Assembly: GCF_036227105.1 (NCBI RefSeq)
Contig: NZ_CP109434.1
Location: 8,962,501 to 9,026,500 of the forward strand
DNA from: Amycolatopsis sp. NBC_01488
GTDB taxonomy: Bacteria > Actinomycetota > Actinomycetes > Mycobacteriales > Pseudonocardiaceae
DNA: 64,000 nt
Direction: 5' to 3'
The position numbers and the translations under genes are program-made. Below, piece after piece: positions 45,265-57,832 of this stretch (position 1 is its first letter; each line of letters begins with the position of its first letter). The notes beneath the pieces are model-generated. The model made no database searches and was not told where the DNA came from. It was given only the letters and a program-made list of their open reading frames with translations.

Positions 45265-47069
45265 CTCGCTTCGCCTTCGTCTCCCGGGCTCGTCAGCTGG
45301 AACCAGTAGAAGCCGTGCCCCGGCAGCGTCAGCAGGTACGACAGGTCCCCGATGCTGGGGAACCGCACGCCACCGGTGAGCTCCACCGGCGTGCACCCGC
45401 GGTGCGCGGACAGATCCAGCTCCACCGGCTGCGGGAACCGGGAGAGGTTGTTCACGCAGAGCACGACGTCTTCGCCGCCGTCCGGACGACGCCACTGGCG
45501 CTTGTAGGCCAGCACGCTCGGGTTGGACCCGCCGAGGTCGACGAACTCGCCTTCGGCGAAGGCGTGGTGCTGCTTGCGCACCTCGATCATCCGCCGGGTC
45601 CAGTTGAGCAGCGAGGCGTCGTTGTTCGACTGTGCCTCGACGTTCAGGCCCTGGTAGCCGTAGACCGGGTCCATGATCACCGGCAGGTAGATCCGGCCCG
45701 GGTCGCAGGAGGAGAACCCGGCGTTGCGGTCCGGGGTCCACTGCATGGGGGTGCGCACCGCGTCGCGGTCGCCGAGCCAGATGTTGTCTCCCATGCCGAT
45801 CTCGTCACCGTAGTACAGAACGGGCGAGCCCGGCAGGGACAGCAGCATCGCCGTGAACAGCTCCTGCTGGTTGCGGTCGTTGTCCAGCAGCGGAGCCAGC
45901 CGCCGGCGGATGCCGATGTTGGCCTTCATCCGCGGGTCCTTGGCGTACTCCGTGTACATGTAGTCGCGCTCTTCGTCGGTGACCATCTCGAGGGTCAGCT
46001 CGTCGTGGTTGCGCAGGAAGATGCCCCACTGGGTGCCGCTGGGGATCTGCGGGGTCTGGGCGAGGATCTCCGAGATCGGGAACCGCGATTCGCGGCGCAC
46101 GGCCATGAAGATCCGCGGCATCAGCGGGAAGTGGAACGCCATGTGGCACTCGTCGCCGCCGACCGCCGGGTCGCCGAAGTACTCGACGACGTCTGACGGC
46201 CACTGGTTCGCTTCGGCGAGCAGGATCCGGCCCGGGTACTCGTCGTCGACGACCTTGCGGCAGCGCTTGAGGAACTCGTGCGTGCGCGGCAGGTTCTCGC
46301 AGTTGGTGCCCTCCTGCTCGAACAGGTACGGCACGGCGTCGAGGCGGAACCCGTCGATGCCCAGGTCGAGCCAGAAGCGCAGGGTGTCGATCATCGCGTT
46401 CTGGACGTCGGGGTTCTCGAAGTTCAGGTCGGGCTGGTGGGAGAAGAACCGGTGCCAGTAGAACTGGCCGCGCACCGGGTCGTAGGTCCAGTTCGACGTC
46501 TCGGTGTCGACGAAGATGATCCGCGCGTCGGCGTAGCGGGAGTCGTCGTCGCTCCACACGTAGTAGTCGCCGTACGGGCCGTCCGGGTCGCTGCGGGACT
46601 GCTGGAACCACGGGTGCGCGTCCGAGGTGTGGTTGAGCACCAGGTCGGTGATCACCCGGATGCCCCGCCGGTGCGCCTCGTTCAGGAGGAACACGAAGTC
46701 TTCGACGCTGCCGAACTCCGGCAGCACCGCGCGGAAGTCGCTGATGTCGTAGCCACCGTCGCGCAACGGCGACGCGTAGAAGGGCGGCAGCCAGAGGCAG
46801 TCGATGCCGAGCCAGGCCAGGTAGTCCAGCCGGCCGGCCAGGCCGCGCAGGTCGCCGGTGCCGTCGCCGTTCGAGTCGGCGAACGCGCGCACCAGCACCT
46901 CGTAGAACACCGCGCCCTTGAACCACTCCGGGTTGCTCGGCGCCTGCTGCGCCGAGCGGAAGTCGCCGGCCTGGGGCTCCACGAGCATGCCGTCGGCGGT
47001 CATCGCCTCACCGGTGTGCGGCACCCCGTCCAGCCCGAGTGCCGCGTCGGGGCGGGCCTCCTCCGCCAT
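45261..47069 (-). CDS. treS: Trehalose synthase (maltose alpha-D-glucosyltransferase)
   Basis: Interconverts trehalose and maltose. The protein is 602 residues, a GH13 enzyme. Motifs: [50 protein letters not shown] (nucleophile), LLAEANQWP (acid/base), [12 protein letters not shown] (third Asp) and [18 protein letters not shown], the last typical of TreS rather than other amylases. An N-terminal extension of about 45 residues precedes the barrel. The ATG at 47069 has GAGGTGG upstream; GTG 47078 is the longer option. It supplies maltose to Mak. Confidence 0.95.
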   Translation of the reverse strand: MAEEARPDAALGLDGVPHTGEAMTADGMLVEPQAGDFRSAQQAPSNPEWFKGAVFYEVLVRAFADSNGDGTGDLRGLAGRLDYLAWLGIDCLWLPPFYASPLRDGGYDISDFRAVLPEFGSVEDFVFLLNEAHRRGIRVITDLVLNHTSDAHPWFQQSRSDPDGPYGDYYVWSDDDSRYADARIIFVDTETSNWTYDPVRGQFYWHRFFSHQPDLNFENPDVQNAMIDTLRFWLDLGIDGFRLDAVPYLFEQEGTNCENLPRTHEFLKRCRKVVDDEYPGRILLAEANQWPSDVVEYFGDPAVGGDECHMAFHFPLMPRIFMAVRRESRFPISEILAQTPQIPSGTQWGIFLRNHDELTLEMVTDEERDYMYTEYAKDPRMKANIGIRRRLAPLLDNDRNQQELFTAMLLSLPGSPVLYYGDEIGMGDNIWLGDRDAVRTPMQWTPDRNAGFSSCDPGRIYLPVIMDPVYGYQGLNVEAQSNNDASLLNWTRRMIEVRKQHHAFAEGEFVDLGGSNPSVLAYKRQWRRPDGGEDVVLCVNNLSRFPQPVELDLSAHRGCTPVELTGGVRFPSIGDLSYLLTLPGHGFYWFQLTSPGDEGEAR

Positions 47070-47120
47070 GTCTTCCACCTCAGTCCCTCGATCCCGGTTG
47101 TTCGATCCGCTGCGTTCCGG

Positions 47121-49103
<1,983 letters not shown>

Positions 49104-49264
49104 GGGCAACGCCCCTCGGTGTGTCGGTTGGACGCAGGCGACGACAGTCTGCCTGACTCGATCAAGCGCCTGGGAGGCAGGGTTCTCTAGCGGAGTACCC
49201 AGGTTCACCGGGTCGAAACGCTTCCGCCGCAACGAATTTCCGGCCGGTGTCCGGCAGGTTACGC

Positions 49265-49287
49265 AGGCGTCGCGCCGGGCGACGCCT
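49265..49287 (-). terminator. Hairpin downstream of the treX-treY-treZ-glgX run
   Basis: AGGCGTCGC (49265-49273) pairs with GCGACGCCT (49279-49287) around a 5-base loop. It is about 140 bases past the glgX stop in the direction of transcription, before glgE. A possible terminator or attenuator; no T tract. Confidence 0.4.
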
Positions 49288-49343
49288 CGGCATGGACGGC
49301 ACGCGGACCCGAACGGCCACCAGCCGTACCCGAATGGACGACA

Positions 49344-49428
49344 CCCGCGTCGTGCCTGGAGGGTCGACACGCGTGACTGGAGGGTCGACACGGCAGCCGG
49401 ACCCGTGTCGACCCTCTGATCACGTCGG
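49344..49428. repeat. 21-bp repeat array D (variant) after glgX
   Basis: CTGGAGGGTCGACACG occurs at 49356 and again at 49377, 21 bases apart. AGGGTCGACACG (49381-49392) is inverted as CGTGTCGACCCT (49404-49415), making a 12-bp stem with an 11-base loop. The glgX stop TGA directly adjoins the array. The core CACGCGTGACTGG matches arrays A-C, but GGGCATC is replaced by GGGTCGA. Confidence 0.7.
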
Positions 49429-51576
49429 TCAGGGGCCTTCCGGCGGTTGCTCGGAGGCCAGGCGGGGGGCGCGGAGCAGGAGGAGGGAACGCGACTGCAG
49501 GGTCACCCGGCTCTTGGCCTCCAGCGGGCCCGGGTTGGCCGGGCTGCCGTCCGAAGTGCTCGTGTCGAGCGTCGGCTTGAACGTCTCGCCGTACTCGCGG
49601 CCCGGCAGCACCACCTCGGCCGGCTCCTCCCCCGCGTGCAGCCACAGCAGCCACGAGTGGTCGGGCACCAGCTCGCCGTCGCGGTTGCGGGCCTGGCTGT
49701 TCGAGCCGTCGATCCACATGCCGAGCGTGTGCCGGTCCTCGAACCAGTCGGTCTCGCCGAACTCCTCGCCGTCGGGGCGGAACCAGACCAGGTCGGGCTT
49801 GCCGGTCGGCGTGGTCCGGCCTTCGAAGAACTCCGGTTGCCGCAGCGCCGGGCTCATCGACCGCAGCCGCACGACCCGGCGGGCGAAGGCCAGCATGGCC
49901 TCGGCCTCGGGGTCCTCCGGCGTCCAGTCCACCCAGGACGTCTCGTCGTCGAGGCAGTACGCGTTGTTGTTGCCGCGCTGGGTCCGCCAGAACTCGTCAC
50001 CCGCGGTGATCATCGGGGTGCCGGTGGACAGCAGCAGCGTGGCGAACATGTTCCGCACCTGCCGCGCGCGCAGCTCGCGGATCTCCGGGTCGGCGGTTTC
50101 GCCCTCGACGCCGTGGTTCCACGAGCGGTTGTCGTTGCCGCCGTCGCGGTTGTCCTCGCCGTTGGCTTCGTTGTGCTTTTCGTTGTAGGACACCAGGTCC
50201 CGCAGCGTGAAGCCGTCGTGCGCGGTGACGAAGTTGATCGACTGCCACGGCCGGCGCAGGTTGTGGTCGTAGAGGTCCGACGAACCGGAGAGCCGGTAGG
50301 CGAGGTCGCGCACGCCGGTCGCGCCGCGCCAGAAGTCGCGCACGGTGTCGCGGTAGCGGCCGTTCCACTCCGCCCACTGGGCACCGAAGCCGCCGACGCG
50401 GTAGCCCTCGCCGGTCGCGTCCCACGGCTCGGCGATGAGCTTGCAGCGGGAAAGCACCGGGTCGGTGGTGATCGCGGTGAGCAGCGTCGAGGTGGGGTCG
50501 AACACGCCGCCGCGGGCCCGGCCGAGCGTGCTGGCCAGGTCGAACCGGAAGCCGTCGACGCCGAGTTCCTGCGTCCAGTACCGCAGCGAGTCGGTGACCA
50601 GCCGGACCACGGTCGGCGAGCCGGCCTCCAGGGTGTTGCCGCAGCCGGTGATGTCGGCCATGTGCCCGCGGTCGGTGTGCAGGTAGTACACCGGCGCGTT
50701 CAGCCCGCGGAAGCTCAGCGTCGGCCCGTCCGGCCCGCCCTCGCAGGTGTGGTTGAACACGACGTCGATGATCACCTCGATGCCGGCCGCGTGCAGCGCG
50801 GCCACCATCAGCCGGAACTCCTCGACCTCGTGGCCGGGCTCGCTGGCGTAGGCGGCGTGCGGCGCGAAGAAGCCGAGCGGCGAGTACCCCCAGTAGTTGT
50901 GCCGACCGGCCCGCACCAGCGACGGCTCGTCGAGGAACGTGTGCACCGGCAGCAGCTCGACGGACGTGACGCCGAGCCGGGTCAGGTACTCGATCGCGAC
51001 CGGGTGGGCCAGGCCGAGGTAGGTGCCGCGCAGCGCCTCCGGGATGAACGGGTGCTGCTGGGTGAACCCCTTGACGTGCAGTTCGTAGATCACCGCCTCT
51101 TCGAACGGCACCTCGGGCTTGACGCCGGTGTCCGGGCCGCCCGGCGAGGACACCACCGACAGCGGCACGCTGCCCAGCGAGTCCACTGTGGACATCGGGC
51201 CGCGCTCGGGGTCGCCGGTGAAGCCCTGGGCCGCGCGCAGGTCGGTGAGCCCGCCGGTGATCTGCCGGGCGTACGGGTCGACGAGCAGCTTGTGCGGGTT
51301 GCAGCGCAGGCCGCGGGCCGGGTCGTACGGGCCGTGGATCCGGTAGCCGTACCGCTGCCCCGGCGTCACCCCGGGCACCAGGCCGTGCCAGACGCCGAAA
51401 GTGCGCTCGGTGAGCGCGATCCGCCGTTCGGACCCGTCGGCGTCGATCAGGCACAGGTCCACCGCGTCCGCGACGGCGGACGTGATCGCGAACCGGACCC
51501 CGCCGGCCTCCGGGTGGGCGCCGAGCGGGAACGGGCGTCCGGCGCGGACGTGCTGGGTCGAGGGTCGTGTGGCCAT
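49429..51576 (-). CDS. glgX: Glycogen debranching enzyme (isoamylase type), copy 1
   Basis: Hydrolyses alpha-1,6 branches of glycogen or limit dextrin. The protein is 715 residues. N-terminal CBM48 (about 12-100), GH13_11 barrel, C-terminal beta domain. Motifs: [27 protein letters not shown] (nucleophile), [13 protein letters not shown] (acid/base), [21 protein letters not shown] and [19 protein letters not shown]. It follows treZ after 53 bases. A paralogue lies at 55621-57741; the two share barrel motifs but differ in the N-terminal half and C-terminal domain. Confidence 0.94.
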   Translation of the reverse strand: MATRPSTQHVRAGRPFPLGAHPEAGGVRFAITSAVADAVDLCLIDADGSERRIALTERTFGVWHGLVPGVTPGQRYGYRIHGPYDPARGLRCNPHKLLVDPYARQITGGLTDLRAAQGFTGDPERGPMSTVDSLGSVPLSVVSSPGGPDTGVKPEVPFEEAVIYELHVKGFTQQHPFIPEALRGTYLGLAHPVAIEYLTRLGVTSVELLPVHTFLDEPSLVRAGRHNYWGYSPLGFFAPHAAYASEPGHEVEEFRLMVAALHAAGIEVIIDVVFNHTCEGGPDGPTLSFRGLNAPVYYLHTDRGHMADITGCGNTLEAGSPTVVRLVTDSLRYWTQELGVDGFRFDLASTLGRARGGVFDPTSTLLTAITTDPVLSRCKLIAEPWDATGEGYRVGGFGAQWAEWNGRYRDTVRDFWRGATGVRDLAYRLSGSSDLYDHNLRRPWQSINFVTAHDGFTLRDLVSYNEKHNEANGEDNRDGGNDNRSWNHGVEGETADPEIRELRARQVRNMFATLLLSTGTPMITAGDEFWRTQRGNNNAYCLDDETSWVDWTPEDPEAEAMLAFARRVVRLRSMSPALRQPEFFEGRTTPTGKPDLVWFRPDGEEFGETDWFEDRHTLGMWIDGSNSQARNRDGELVPDHSWLLWLHAGEEPAEVVLPGREYGETFKPTLDTSTSDGSPANPGPLEAKSRVTLQSRSLLLLRAPRLASEQPPEGP

Positions 51577-51629
51577 TCCTGAATCGTCCCAGATGCCGCC
51601 CGCTCCCCGCGCGGGATATGCCGGGACAG

Positions 51630-53351
51630 TTACCCGGCCGCAGCCGTTTCGACCAGCAGGAAGGTGTCCGGCGGCAGGTGCGCCGCACCTCCGTCCACAC
51701 TGGCGTCCGCCCAGGTCAGCAGAGTCGTGGTGGCCCCGAGTGGGAGCGTGACCGGGCCGGGCCCGAAGTTGACGGCCAGCCGCAGGCCGCCGCGGTGCAG
51801 GACCAGCCACGACCCGTCCGGAGCGGCGTCGATCCGCAGGTCGGCGGCCCACGGGCCGGCCAGCTCCGGGCGTTCGCGGCGCAGCCGGATCAGCGCGCGG
51901 TACAGCTCCAGCGTCTCCCGGTGACCAGGCCGCTCGATCTCGGCCCAGTCCAGCCGGGACCGCTCGACGGTCGCCGGGTCCATCGGGTCGGGCACGTCGG
52001 ACTCGCCCCAGCCGTGCCGCGCGAACTCGCGACGGCGGCCCGTGCGGACCGCCTCGGCCAGCTCCGGGTCCGGGAAGGAGGCGAAGAACTGCCACGGCGT
52101 GCTCGCCGCCCACTCCTCTCCCATGAACACCATCGGCGTGAACGGCGAACAGAACAGGATGGCCGCACCGCAGGCCAGCCGGCCCGGCGACACCGTGGCG
52201 GAGAGCCGGTCGCCGGTCGCCCGGTTGCCGATCTGGTCGTGGTTCTGCAGGTAGGCGAGGAAGCGGTGGCCCGGCACGGTCCGGGTGTCGACCGGCCGGC
52301 CGTGGGTCCGCTCGCGGAACGACGACCAGGTCCCGGCGTGGAAGAACACCTCGCGCAGGACGCGCTCGACGGCGTCGAGCGCGGCGAAGTCCGTGTAGTA
52401 GCCGGACTCCTCGCCGGTGAGCTTGACGTGCAACGCGTGGTGGAAGTCGTCCGACCACTGCGCGTGCAGGCCGTAGCCGCCGCGCTCGCGGGGCGTGACC
52501 AGCCGAGGGTCGTTGAGGTCGGATTCGGCGATCAGCGTCAGCGGCCGGTTCAGCGCCGCCGACAGCGCCTCGGTCTCGACGGCGAGCTGTTCGAGCAGGT
52601 GGACGGCCCGCCGGTCGAGCAGCGCGTGCACCGCGTCCAGCCGCAGCGCGTCGACGTGGAAGTCGCGGAACCAGCTCAGCGCGTTGTCCACGACGTACCG
52701 GCGGACCTCGTCCGAGCCGGCGCCGTCGAGGTTCAGCCCGGGACCCCAGTCGTTCTGCCCGGCGAAGTACGGCCCGAACCGGTCGAGGTAGGCGCCCGAG
52801 GGCCCGAGGTGGTTGTAGACGACGTCGAGCACCACGGCCAGGCCGCGCGCGTGGGCCGCGTCGACGAACCGCTTGAAGCCGTCCGGGCCGCCGTAGGGCT
52901 CGTGGACCGCGCCCCAGAGGACGCCGTCGTAGCCCCAGCCCGCGGTGCCGTCGAAGGAGTTGACCGGCAGCAGCTCGACGTGGGTGATGCCGAGGTCGAC
53001 GAGGTGCTCGAGCCGGTCGATGGCCGCGTCGAAGGTGCCGCCCTCGGTGAACGTGCCGACGTGCAGCTCGTAGAGGACGGCGCCCGGGAGCTGACGGCCG
53101 TGCCACGCGTCGTCGGTCCACTCGAACTCGGCGTGGTCGTAGACGCGCGACTCCTGGTGGACGCCGTGGGGCTGCCACCGCGACCGCGGGTCCGGCAGGC
53201 GGTCGTCGGAATCGTCCAGGAGGAAGGCGTAGTTGACGCCCTCGGCCTCGGCGTGCCACCAGCCGCCGTCACCGGCGGTCATCTCGTGCACACCGGCGTC
53301 GACGCTCACCCGGACCCGGCGGGCCGCCGGGGCCCACACGCTGAACCTCAT
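51630..53351 (-). CDS. treZ: Malto-oligosyltrehalose trehalohydrolase
   Basis: Releases trehalose from maltooligosyl-trehalose made by TreY. The protein is 573 residues. Short N-terminal CBM48 (RFSVWAPAARRVRVSVDAG), GH13_10 barrel, small C-terminal domain. Motifs: VVYNHLGPSGAYLDRFGPYF (family-specific), DALRLDAVHALLD (nucleophile), LIAESDLND (acid/base), YLQNHDQIGNRA (third Asp) and PMVFMGEEWA. The ATG overlaps the treY stop (ATGA). Confidence 0.95.
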   Translation of the reverse strand: MRFSVWAPAARRVRVSVDAGVHEMTAGDGGWWHAEAEGVNYAFLLDDSDDRLPDPRSRWQPHGVHQESRVYDHAEFEWTDDAWHGRQLPGAVLYELHVGTFTEGGTFDAAIDRLEHLVDLGITHVELLPVNSFDGTAGWGYDGVLWGAVHEPYGGPDGFKRFVDAAHARGLAVVLDVVYNHLGPSGAYLDRFGPYFAGQNDWGPGLNLDGAGSDEVRRYVVDNALSWFRDFHVDALRLDAVHALLDRRAVHLLEQLAVETEALSAALNRPLTLIAESDLNDPRLVTPRERGGYGLHAQWSDDFHHALHVKLTGEESGYYTDFAALDAVERVLREVFFHAGTWSSFRERTHGRPVDTRTVPGHRFLAYLQNHDQIGNRATGDRLSATVSPGRLACGAAILFCSPFTPMVFMGEEWAASTPWQFFASFPDPELAEAVRTGRRREFARHGWGESDVPDPMDPATVERSRLDWAEIERPGHRETLELYRALIRLRRERPELAGPWAADLRIDAAPDGSWLVLHRGGLRLAVNFGPGPVTLPLGATTTLLTWADASVDGGAAHLPPDTFLLVETAAAG

Positions 53352-55624
53352 GCGTCTCCTCGCACCAGCAACGCCACGGGGTACCGCTCGAACAGGCCGG
53401 TCAGGTCGCCGGTCGCCTCGCGGCCGGTCAGGACGTCGGTCCAGACGCCGGCCGGCAGCGGGAGCACGGTGTCACGCCAGCCGCCGCCCGCTTCGAGACC
53501 GACCGGAAGCCGCGTCACCGCGACGGCCAGGTCCGCGCTCCTGGTGAAAGCGAGGCAGTGCTCCGCGGCGACGCCTTCCGCTCGCAACGGCTGGTAGCCG
53601 TGGAAGAGCGCCGGGTGTTCGCGGCGCAGCCGCAGTGCCTTGTGGACGACGAGCAGCTTCGCCGCGCCCGACGCGTCGATCTCCGGCAGCTCGCCGTCGA
53701 CGACCCGCGCCAGGATCTCCCGCCGCGCCACGTAGTCCACGGCCCGGCGGTTGTCCGGGTCGACCAGCGAGAAGTCCCACAGCTCGGTGCCCTGGTAGAC
53801 GTCCGGGACGCCGGGTGCGGTCAGCTGCACCAGCTTCTGGCCGAGGGAGTTCGCGTAGCCGGGCTTTGCGATCCGGCCGACGAACGCCTCGATGTCCGAC
53901 GCCAGCTCGGCGTCCCCCATGACGTCCTCGGGCCAGGCGGCGACGTCGGCCTCGAACGCCTCGTCGTGGCTGGTCCAGCTGGTCCGGAGCTTGGCCTCCT
54001 TGGCCGCCTTGTCGAGGTAGTCCCGCAGCCGGGCGGGCTCGATCGGCCAGGTCGCGACCAGCGTCTGCCAGGCCAGGAGGTTCAGCGACGGCTCGTCGAT
54101 CCCGCGCCGCGCGGTCCAGCGGCGGACGGCGTCGGCGAACTCGCCCGGCACCTCCGCCAGCACGGCCATCCGCGCTCGGGTGTCCTCCGAGCGCTTGGTG
54201 TCGTGCGTGGTCAGCGTCGTCATCGAGGCGGGGTGCCCGGCTTCGCGCTCGGCCGCCAGGCGGTGGAACTCCTCGACGCCGAGGCCGAACCGGTCCGGGT
54301 TGCCGCCGACCTCGTTGAGCGCGGCGAAGCGCGTGTAGCGGTAGAACGTCGTGTCCTCGGTGCCCTTGGCCACGACCATGCCGGACGTCTGCTGGATCCG
54401 GGTGGCCAGCTCGCTTCGGGGGTTCTTGCGCACGTGGGCGTCGAGGATGAGCAGCGCGTCGGCGAGGTCGGGCCGGGCCCGGCGGGCGCCGTCGATCGCG
54501 GCCACCCAGTGGTCCTCGCCCTCGGGGAGGTAGGAGCGGTAGACGGGGAAGGCGACCATCGTCTCGGCCACGGCCTGCCGGGCCGCTTCCGGGTCGACGT
54601 CGGGCAGCAGCGCGGCGATCCGCCGGACCTCGGCGACCAGGATGTGGTCGGTGACCAGGCGCCGGGCCTCGGCCTCGACGCGGTGGTAGCCGGTCTTCAC
54701 GCCCAGCTCGGTGGCCAGCGCGGTGAAGTCCGGCTCGGCGGCCGGGTCGACGAAGACGCCGGCGATCTCACGCAGCGCGTCGTAGCCGGTGGTGCCGTCG
54801 ACCGGCCAGCTCTGCGGCAGCGGCTCGCCCGGGTGCAGGATCTTCTCGGCCACGATCCACGCGGTCGGCGCGTTCTCCCGCAGCCGGCGGAAGTAGCCGC
54901 CGGGGTCGGCAAGGCCGTCCGGATGGTCGACGCGCAGGCCGGTGACGTCGCCGTCGGCGACCCAGCGCAGCACCTCCCCGTGCGTCGCGGCGAACACCGT
55001 CGGGTCCTCGACGCGGACCGCGGCCAGGTTCGTGATGTCGAAGAACCGGCGGTAGGTCAGCTCCGCGTTGCCGCGCCGCCAGCCGATCAGCCGGTAGTGC
55101 TGGCGCTCGTGGACCTCTTGCGGCGTCCCGCTTTCCGTGCCGGGCGCGAGCGGGAAGCGGTGGTCGTAGTAGGCGAGCTCGTCACCCTCGACGGACAGCT
55201 CCGAGACGGCTCCGTCGTCGCCGAGCACCGGCAGCAGCAGCGGGCCCCGCTCCCAGTCGATGTCGAAGAACGACGCGTATTCGGAGCCGCGGCCGTGCTT
55301 GAGCACGTCCCACCACCACTTGTTCGCCTTCGGCACCTCGACCGACATGTGGTTCGGCACGATGTCGACCACGAAGCCGAGCCCGAGTTCCTTCAGCAGC
55401 GTGCTGAGCTCCTGCCGGGCCGACTCGCCGCCCAGCTCGGGCCGCGCGCGGGTCGGGTCGACGACGTCGTAGCCGTGCGTCGAGCCGGGCGTGGCGTCGA
55501 GCACCGGCGACGCGTAGAGCGCGCCGATGCCCAGGTCACGCAGGTAGCCGGCGATGCCCGCCGCGTCGCTGAAGGAGAAGTCCGGGCGCAGCTGCACCCG
55601 GTAGGTCGACTCCGGCACCGTCAT
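53348..55624 (-). CDS. treY: Malto-oligosyltrehalose synthase
   Basis: Rearranges the reducing-end glucose of maltodextrins from alpha-1,4 to alpha,alpha-1,1. The protein is 758 residues, GH13_26. Motifs: STYRVQLRPDFSFSDAAG (family start), DIVPNHMSVEVPKANKWWWD, GLRVDHPDGLADPGGYF (nucleophile), WIVAEKILHPGEPLP (acid/base), TLTTHDTKRSEDTRAR (third Asp) and PDVYQGTELWDFSLVDPDNRR. The ATG overlaps the treX stop and its own stop overlaps treZ, so treX-treY-treZ are coupled. Confidence 0.96.
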   Translation of the reverse strand: MTVPESTYRVQLRPDFSFSDAAGIAGYLRDLGIGALYASPVLDATPGSTHGYDVVDPTRARPELGGESARQELSTLLKELGLGFVVDIVPNHMSVEVPKANKWWWDVLKHGRGSEYASFFDIDWERGPLLLPVLGDDGAVSELSVEGDELAYYDHRFPLAPGTESGTPQEVHERQHYRLIGWRRGNAELTYRRFFDITNLAAVRVEDPTVFAATHGEVLRWVADGDVTGLRVDHPDGLADPGGYFRRLRENAPTAWIVAEKILHPGEPLPQSWPVDGTTGYDALREIAGVFVDPAAEPDFTALATELGVKTGYHRVEAEARRLVTDHILVAEVRRIAALLPDVDPEAARQAVAETMVAFPVYRSYLPEGEDHWVAAIDGARRARPDLADALLILDAHVRKNPRSELATRIQQTSGMVVAKGTEDTTFYRYTRFAALNEVGGNPDRFGLGVEEFHRLAAEREAGHPASMTTLTTHDTKRSEDTRARMAVLAEVPGEFADAVRRWTARRGIDEPSLNLLAWQTLVATWPIEPARLRDYLDKAAKEAKLRTSWTSHDEAFEADVAAWPEDVMGDAELASDIEAFVGRIAKPGYANSLGQKLVQLTAPGVPDVYQGTELWDFSLVDPDNRRAVDYVARREILARVVDGELPEIDASGAAKLLVVHKALRLRREHPALFHGYQPLRAEGVAAEHCLAFTRSADLAVAVTRLPVGLEAGGGWRDTVLPLPAGVWTDVLTGREATGDLTGLFERYPVALLVRGDA

Positions 55625-57741
55625 GCGGGCTCCGTCCGCTGCAGCACGATCAGGGACCGGGCAGGCAGGGTGAGCTGGCCCCCGCCTTCGATGGGTTTCG
55701 CGTCGAGGGGCTCCACCTCGCCGGTCGCGGTGTCGACGACGACGGTCCAGGCCTCGCCGTAGCCGTTGCCCGGCAGCTTCGCGTCGATGTCCTCGTAGTG
55801 CGCGTTGAACGCGAGCAGGAACGAGTCGTCCTCGACGTGCATCCCGCGCTGGTCGAGGTCCGGGATCGCCTGGCCGTTGAGGAACACGACGACCGCCTTG
55901 CCGAAGCCGTCGTCCCAGTTCTGCTCGGTCATCTCTTCGCCGGCCGGGGTGAACCAGGCGATGTCGCCGAGCTTCTCGCCCTTGCCGACCGGGCCGCCCT
56001 GGAAGAACCGGCGGCGGCGGAACACCGGGTGCCGGTGCCGGAACGCGCCCAGCCCACCGGTGAACCGGACGAGGTCGGCGTGCTCGGTGGCCAGCGACCA
56101 GTCCATCCAGGACAGCTCGGAGTCCTGGCAGTACACGTTGTTGTTGCCCTGCTGGGTGCGGCTCATCTCGTCGCCGTGCAGGATCATCGGCACGCCCTGG
56201 GACAGCAGCATCGTGGCCAGCATGTTGCGCTGCTGGCGGGCGCGCAGGGCCAGCACCTCGGGGTCGTCGGTCTCGCCCTCGACCCCGCAGTTCCACGACC
56301 GGTTGTCGTCGGCGCCGTCGCGGCCGTCCTCGCCGTTGGCCTCGTTGTGCTTTTCGTTGTAGGACACCAGGTCCCGCAGCGTGAAGCCGTCGTGCGCGGT
56401 GACGAAGTTGATCGACGCGAACGGGCGGCGGCCGTCGTCCTGGTAGAGGTCCGACGAGCCGGTGATCCGCGACGCGAACTCGCCGAGCGTCGAGGGCTCG
56501 CCGCGCCAGAAGTCGCGGACGGTGTCGCGGAACTGCCCGTTCCACTCCGTCCACAGCGGCGGGAAGTTGCCGACCTGGTAGCCACCGGGACCGACGTCCC
56601 ACGGCTCGGCGATCAGCTTCACCTGGCTGACGATCGGGTCCTGCTGCACCAGGTCGAAGAACGTGGACAGCCGGTCGACGTCGTAGAACTCGCGCGCCAG
56701 CGCCGAAGCGAGGTCGAAGCGGAAGCCGTCGACGTGCATCTCCGTCACCCAGTACCGCAGCGAGTCCATGATCAGCTGCAGGGTGTGCGGGTTGCGCACG
56801 TTGAGGGAGTTCCCGGTGCCGGTGTAGTCCATGTAGTACTCGGGCTCCCCCTCCACCAGCCGGTAGTAGGCCTCGTTGTCGATGCCCCGCATCGACAGCG
56901 TCGGCCCGAGGTGGTTGCCCTCGGCGGTGTGGTTGTAAACCACGTCGAGGATCACTTCGATGCCGGCCTCGTGGAAGGCCTTCACCATGCCCTTGAACTC
57001 CTGGACCTGGCCACCCTCGCCGGGCATCGCGGCGTAGGAGTCGTGCGGCGCGAAGTAGCCGATCGTGTTGTAGCCCCAGTAGTTCGTGAGGCCCTTCTCC
57101 TCCAGCCCGTGGTCGGAGACGAACTGGTGCACCGGCAGCAGCTCCACCGCCGTCACGCCGAGCTTCTGCAGGTGCTCGACGACGGCGGGATGCGCCAGGC
57201 CGGCGTACGTGCCCCGCAGCGCCTCGGGCACGAACGGGTGATTCACCGTCATGCCCTTGACGTGGGCTTCGTAGATGACCGTCTCGTTGTACGGCCGCTT
57301 CGGCTGGCGGTCGTTGCCCCAGTCGAAGAACGGGCTCGCCACCAGCGAGTACGGCACCCGGCCGGCGGAGTCGGCGTCGTTGCGCTCGTCCGGGTTGGCG
57401 AACTGGTAGCCGAAGAGCGATTCGTCCCACTTCACGCCGTGCGAGACGGCCTTCGCGTACGGGTCGATCAGCAGCTTGTTCGGGTTGCAGCGCAGGCCGC
57501 GGGCCGGGTCGTACGGGCCGTGCACCCGGAACCCGTAGCGCTGGCCGGGGCCGACGTTGAGCAGGTAGCCGTGGTGGACGAAGCCGTCCACCTCTTCGAG
57601 CGCGTACCGCGTCTCGTTGCCCTCGGCGTCGAACAGGCACAGTTCGACCCGCTCGGCCACCTCGGAGAAGAGGGCGAAGTTCGTCCCGACTCCGTCGTAG
57701 GTGGCGCCGAGCGGGTAGGGCGTTCCGGGCCAGGGCCGCAC
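55621..57741 (-). CDS. glgX: Glycogen debranching enzyme TreX/GlgX, copy 2
   Basis: A 706-residue isoamylase-type debranching enzyme. CBM48 at the N-terminus (PYPLGATYDGVGTNFALFSE), barrel motifs [31 protein letters not shown] (nucleophile), LIAEPWDVGPGGYQVGNF (acid/base), [20 protein letters not shown] and QQGNNNVYCQDSELSWMDW. Overlap with treY suggests this is the TreX partner that frees linear chains for TreY. Start GTG 57741 (MRPWPGTPYPLG). Compared with copy 1 it has a different C-terminal domain and NCGVEG in place of NHGVEG. Confidence 0.95.
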   Translation of the reverse strand: MRPWPGTPYPLGATYDGVGTNFALFSEVAERVELCLFDAEGNETRYALEEVDGFVHHGYLLNVGPGQRYGFRVHGPYDPARGLRCNPNKLLIDPYAKAVSHGVKWDESLFGYQFANPDERNDADSAGRVPYSLVASPFFDWGNDRQPKRPYNETVIYEAHVKGMTVNHPFVPEALRGTYAGLAHPAVVEHLQKLGVTAVELLPVHQFVSDHGLEEKGLTNYWGYNTIGYFAPHDSYAAMPGEGGQVQEFKGMVKAFHEAGIEVILDVVYNHTAEGNHLGPTLSMRGIDNEAYYRLVEGEPEYYMDYTGTGNSLNVRNPHTLQLIMDSLRYWVTEMHVDGFRFDLASALAREFYDVDRLSTFFDLVQQDPIVSQVKLIAEPWDVGPGGYQVGNFPPLWTEWNGQFRDTVRDFWRGEPSTLGEFASRITGSSDLYQDDGRRPFASINFVTAHDGFTLRDLVSYNEKHNEANGEDGRDGADDNRSWNCGVEGETDDPEVLALRARQQRNMLATMLLSQGVPMILHGDEMSRTQQGNNNVYCQDSELSWMDWSLATEHADLVRFTGGLGAFRHRHPVFRRRRFFQGGPVGKGEKLGDIAWFTPAGEEMTEQNWDDGFGKAVVVFLNGQAIPDLDQRGMHVEDDSFLLAFNAHYEDIDAKLPGNGYGEAWTVVVDTATGEVEPLDAKPIEGGGQLTLPARSLIVLQRTEPA

Positions 57742-57832
57742 TGGGGTCTCCTCGAGCTGTTACAGGGTGTACGGGCGCGTCCGCGCTTGCGGACGTGCGT
57801 CACTGCGGGGGTCGTGCGCGGTGGGGTACCCG

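Larger units (their letters stand above)
49104..49428. other. Intergenic region glgX/glgE, no gene
   Basis: 325 bases between same-strand genes, probably carrying the glgE promoter. Contents: a 9-bp-arm hairpin at 49265-49287 and the repeat array D at 49344-49428 next to the glgX stop. Candidate minus-strand -10 sequences occur near 49185 (CTAGAGAAC), but none is convincing. A short frame across it shows no protein features. Confidence 0.5.
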
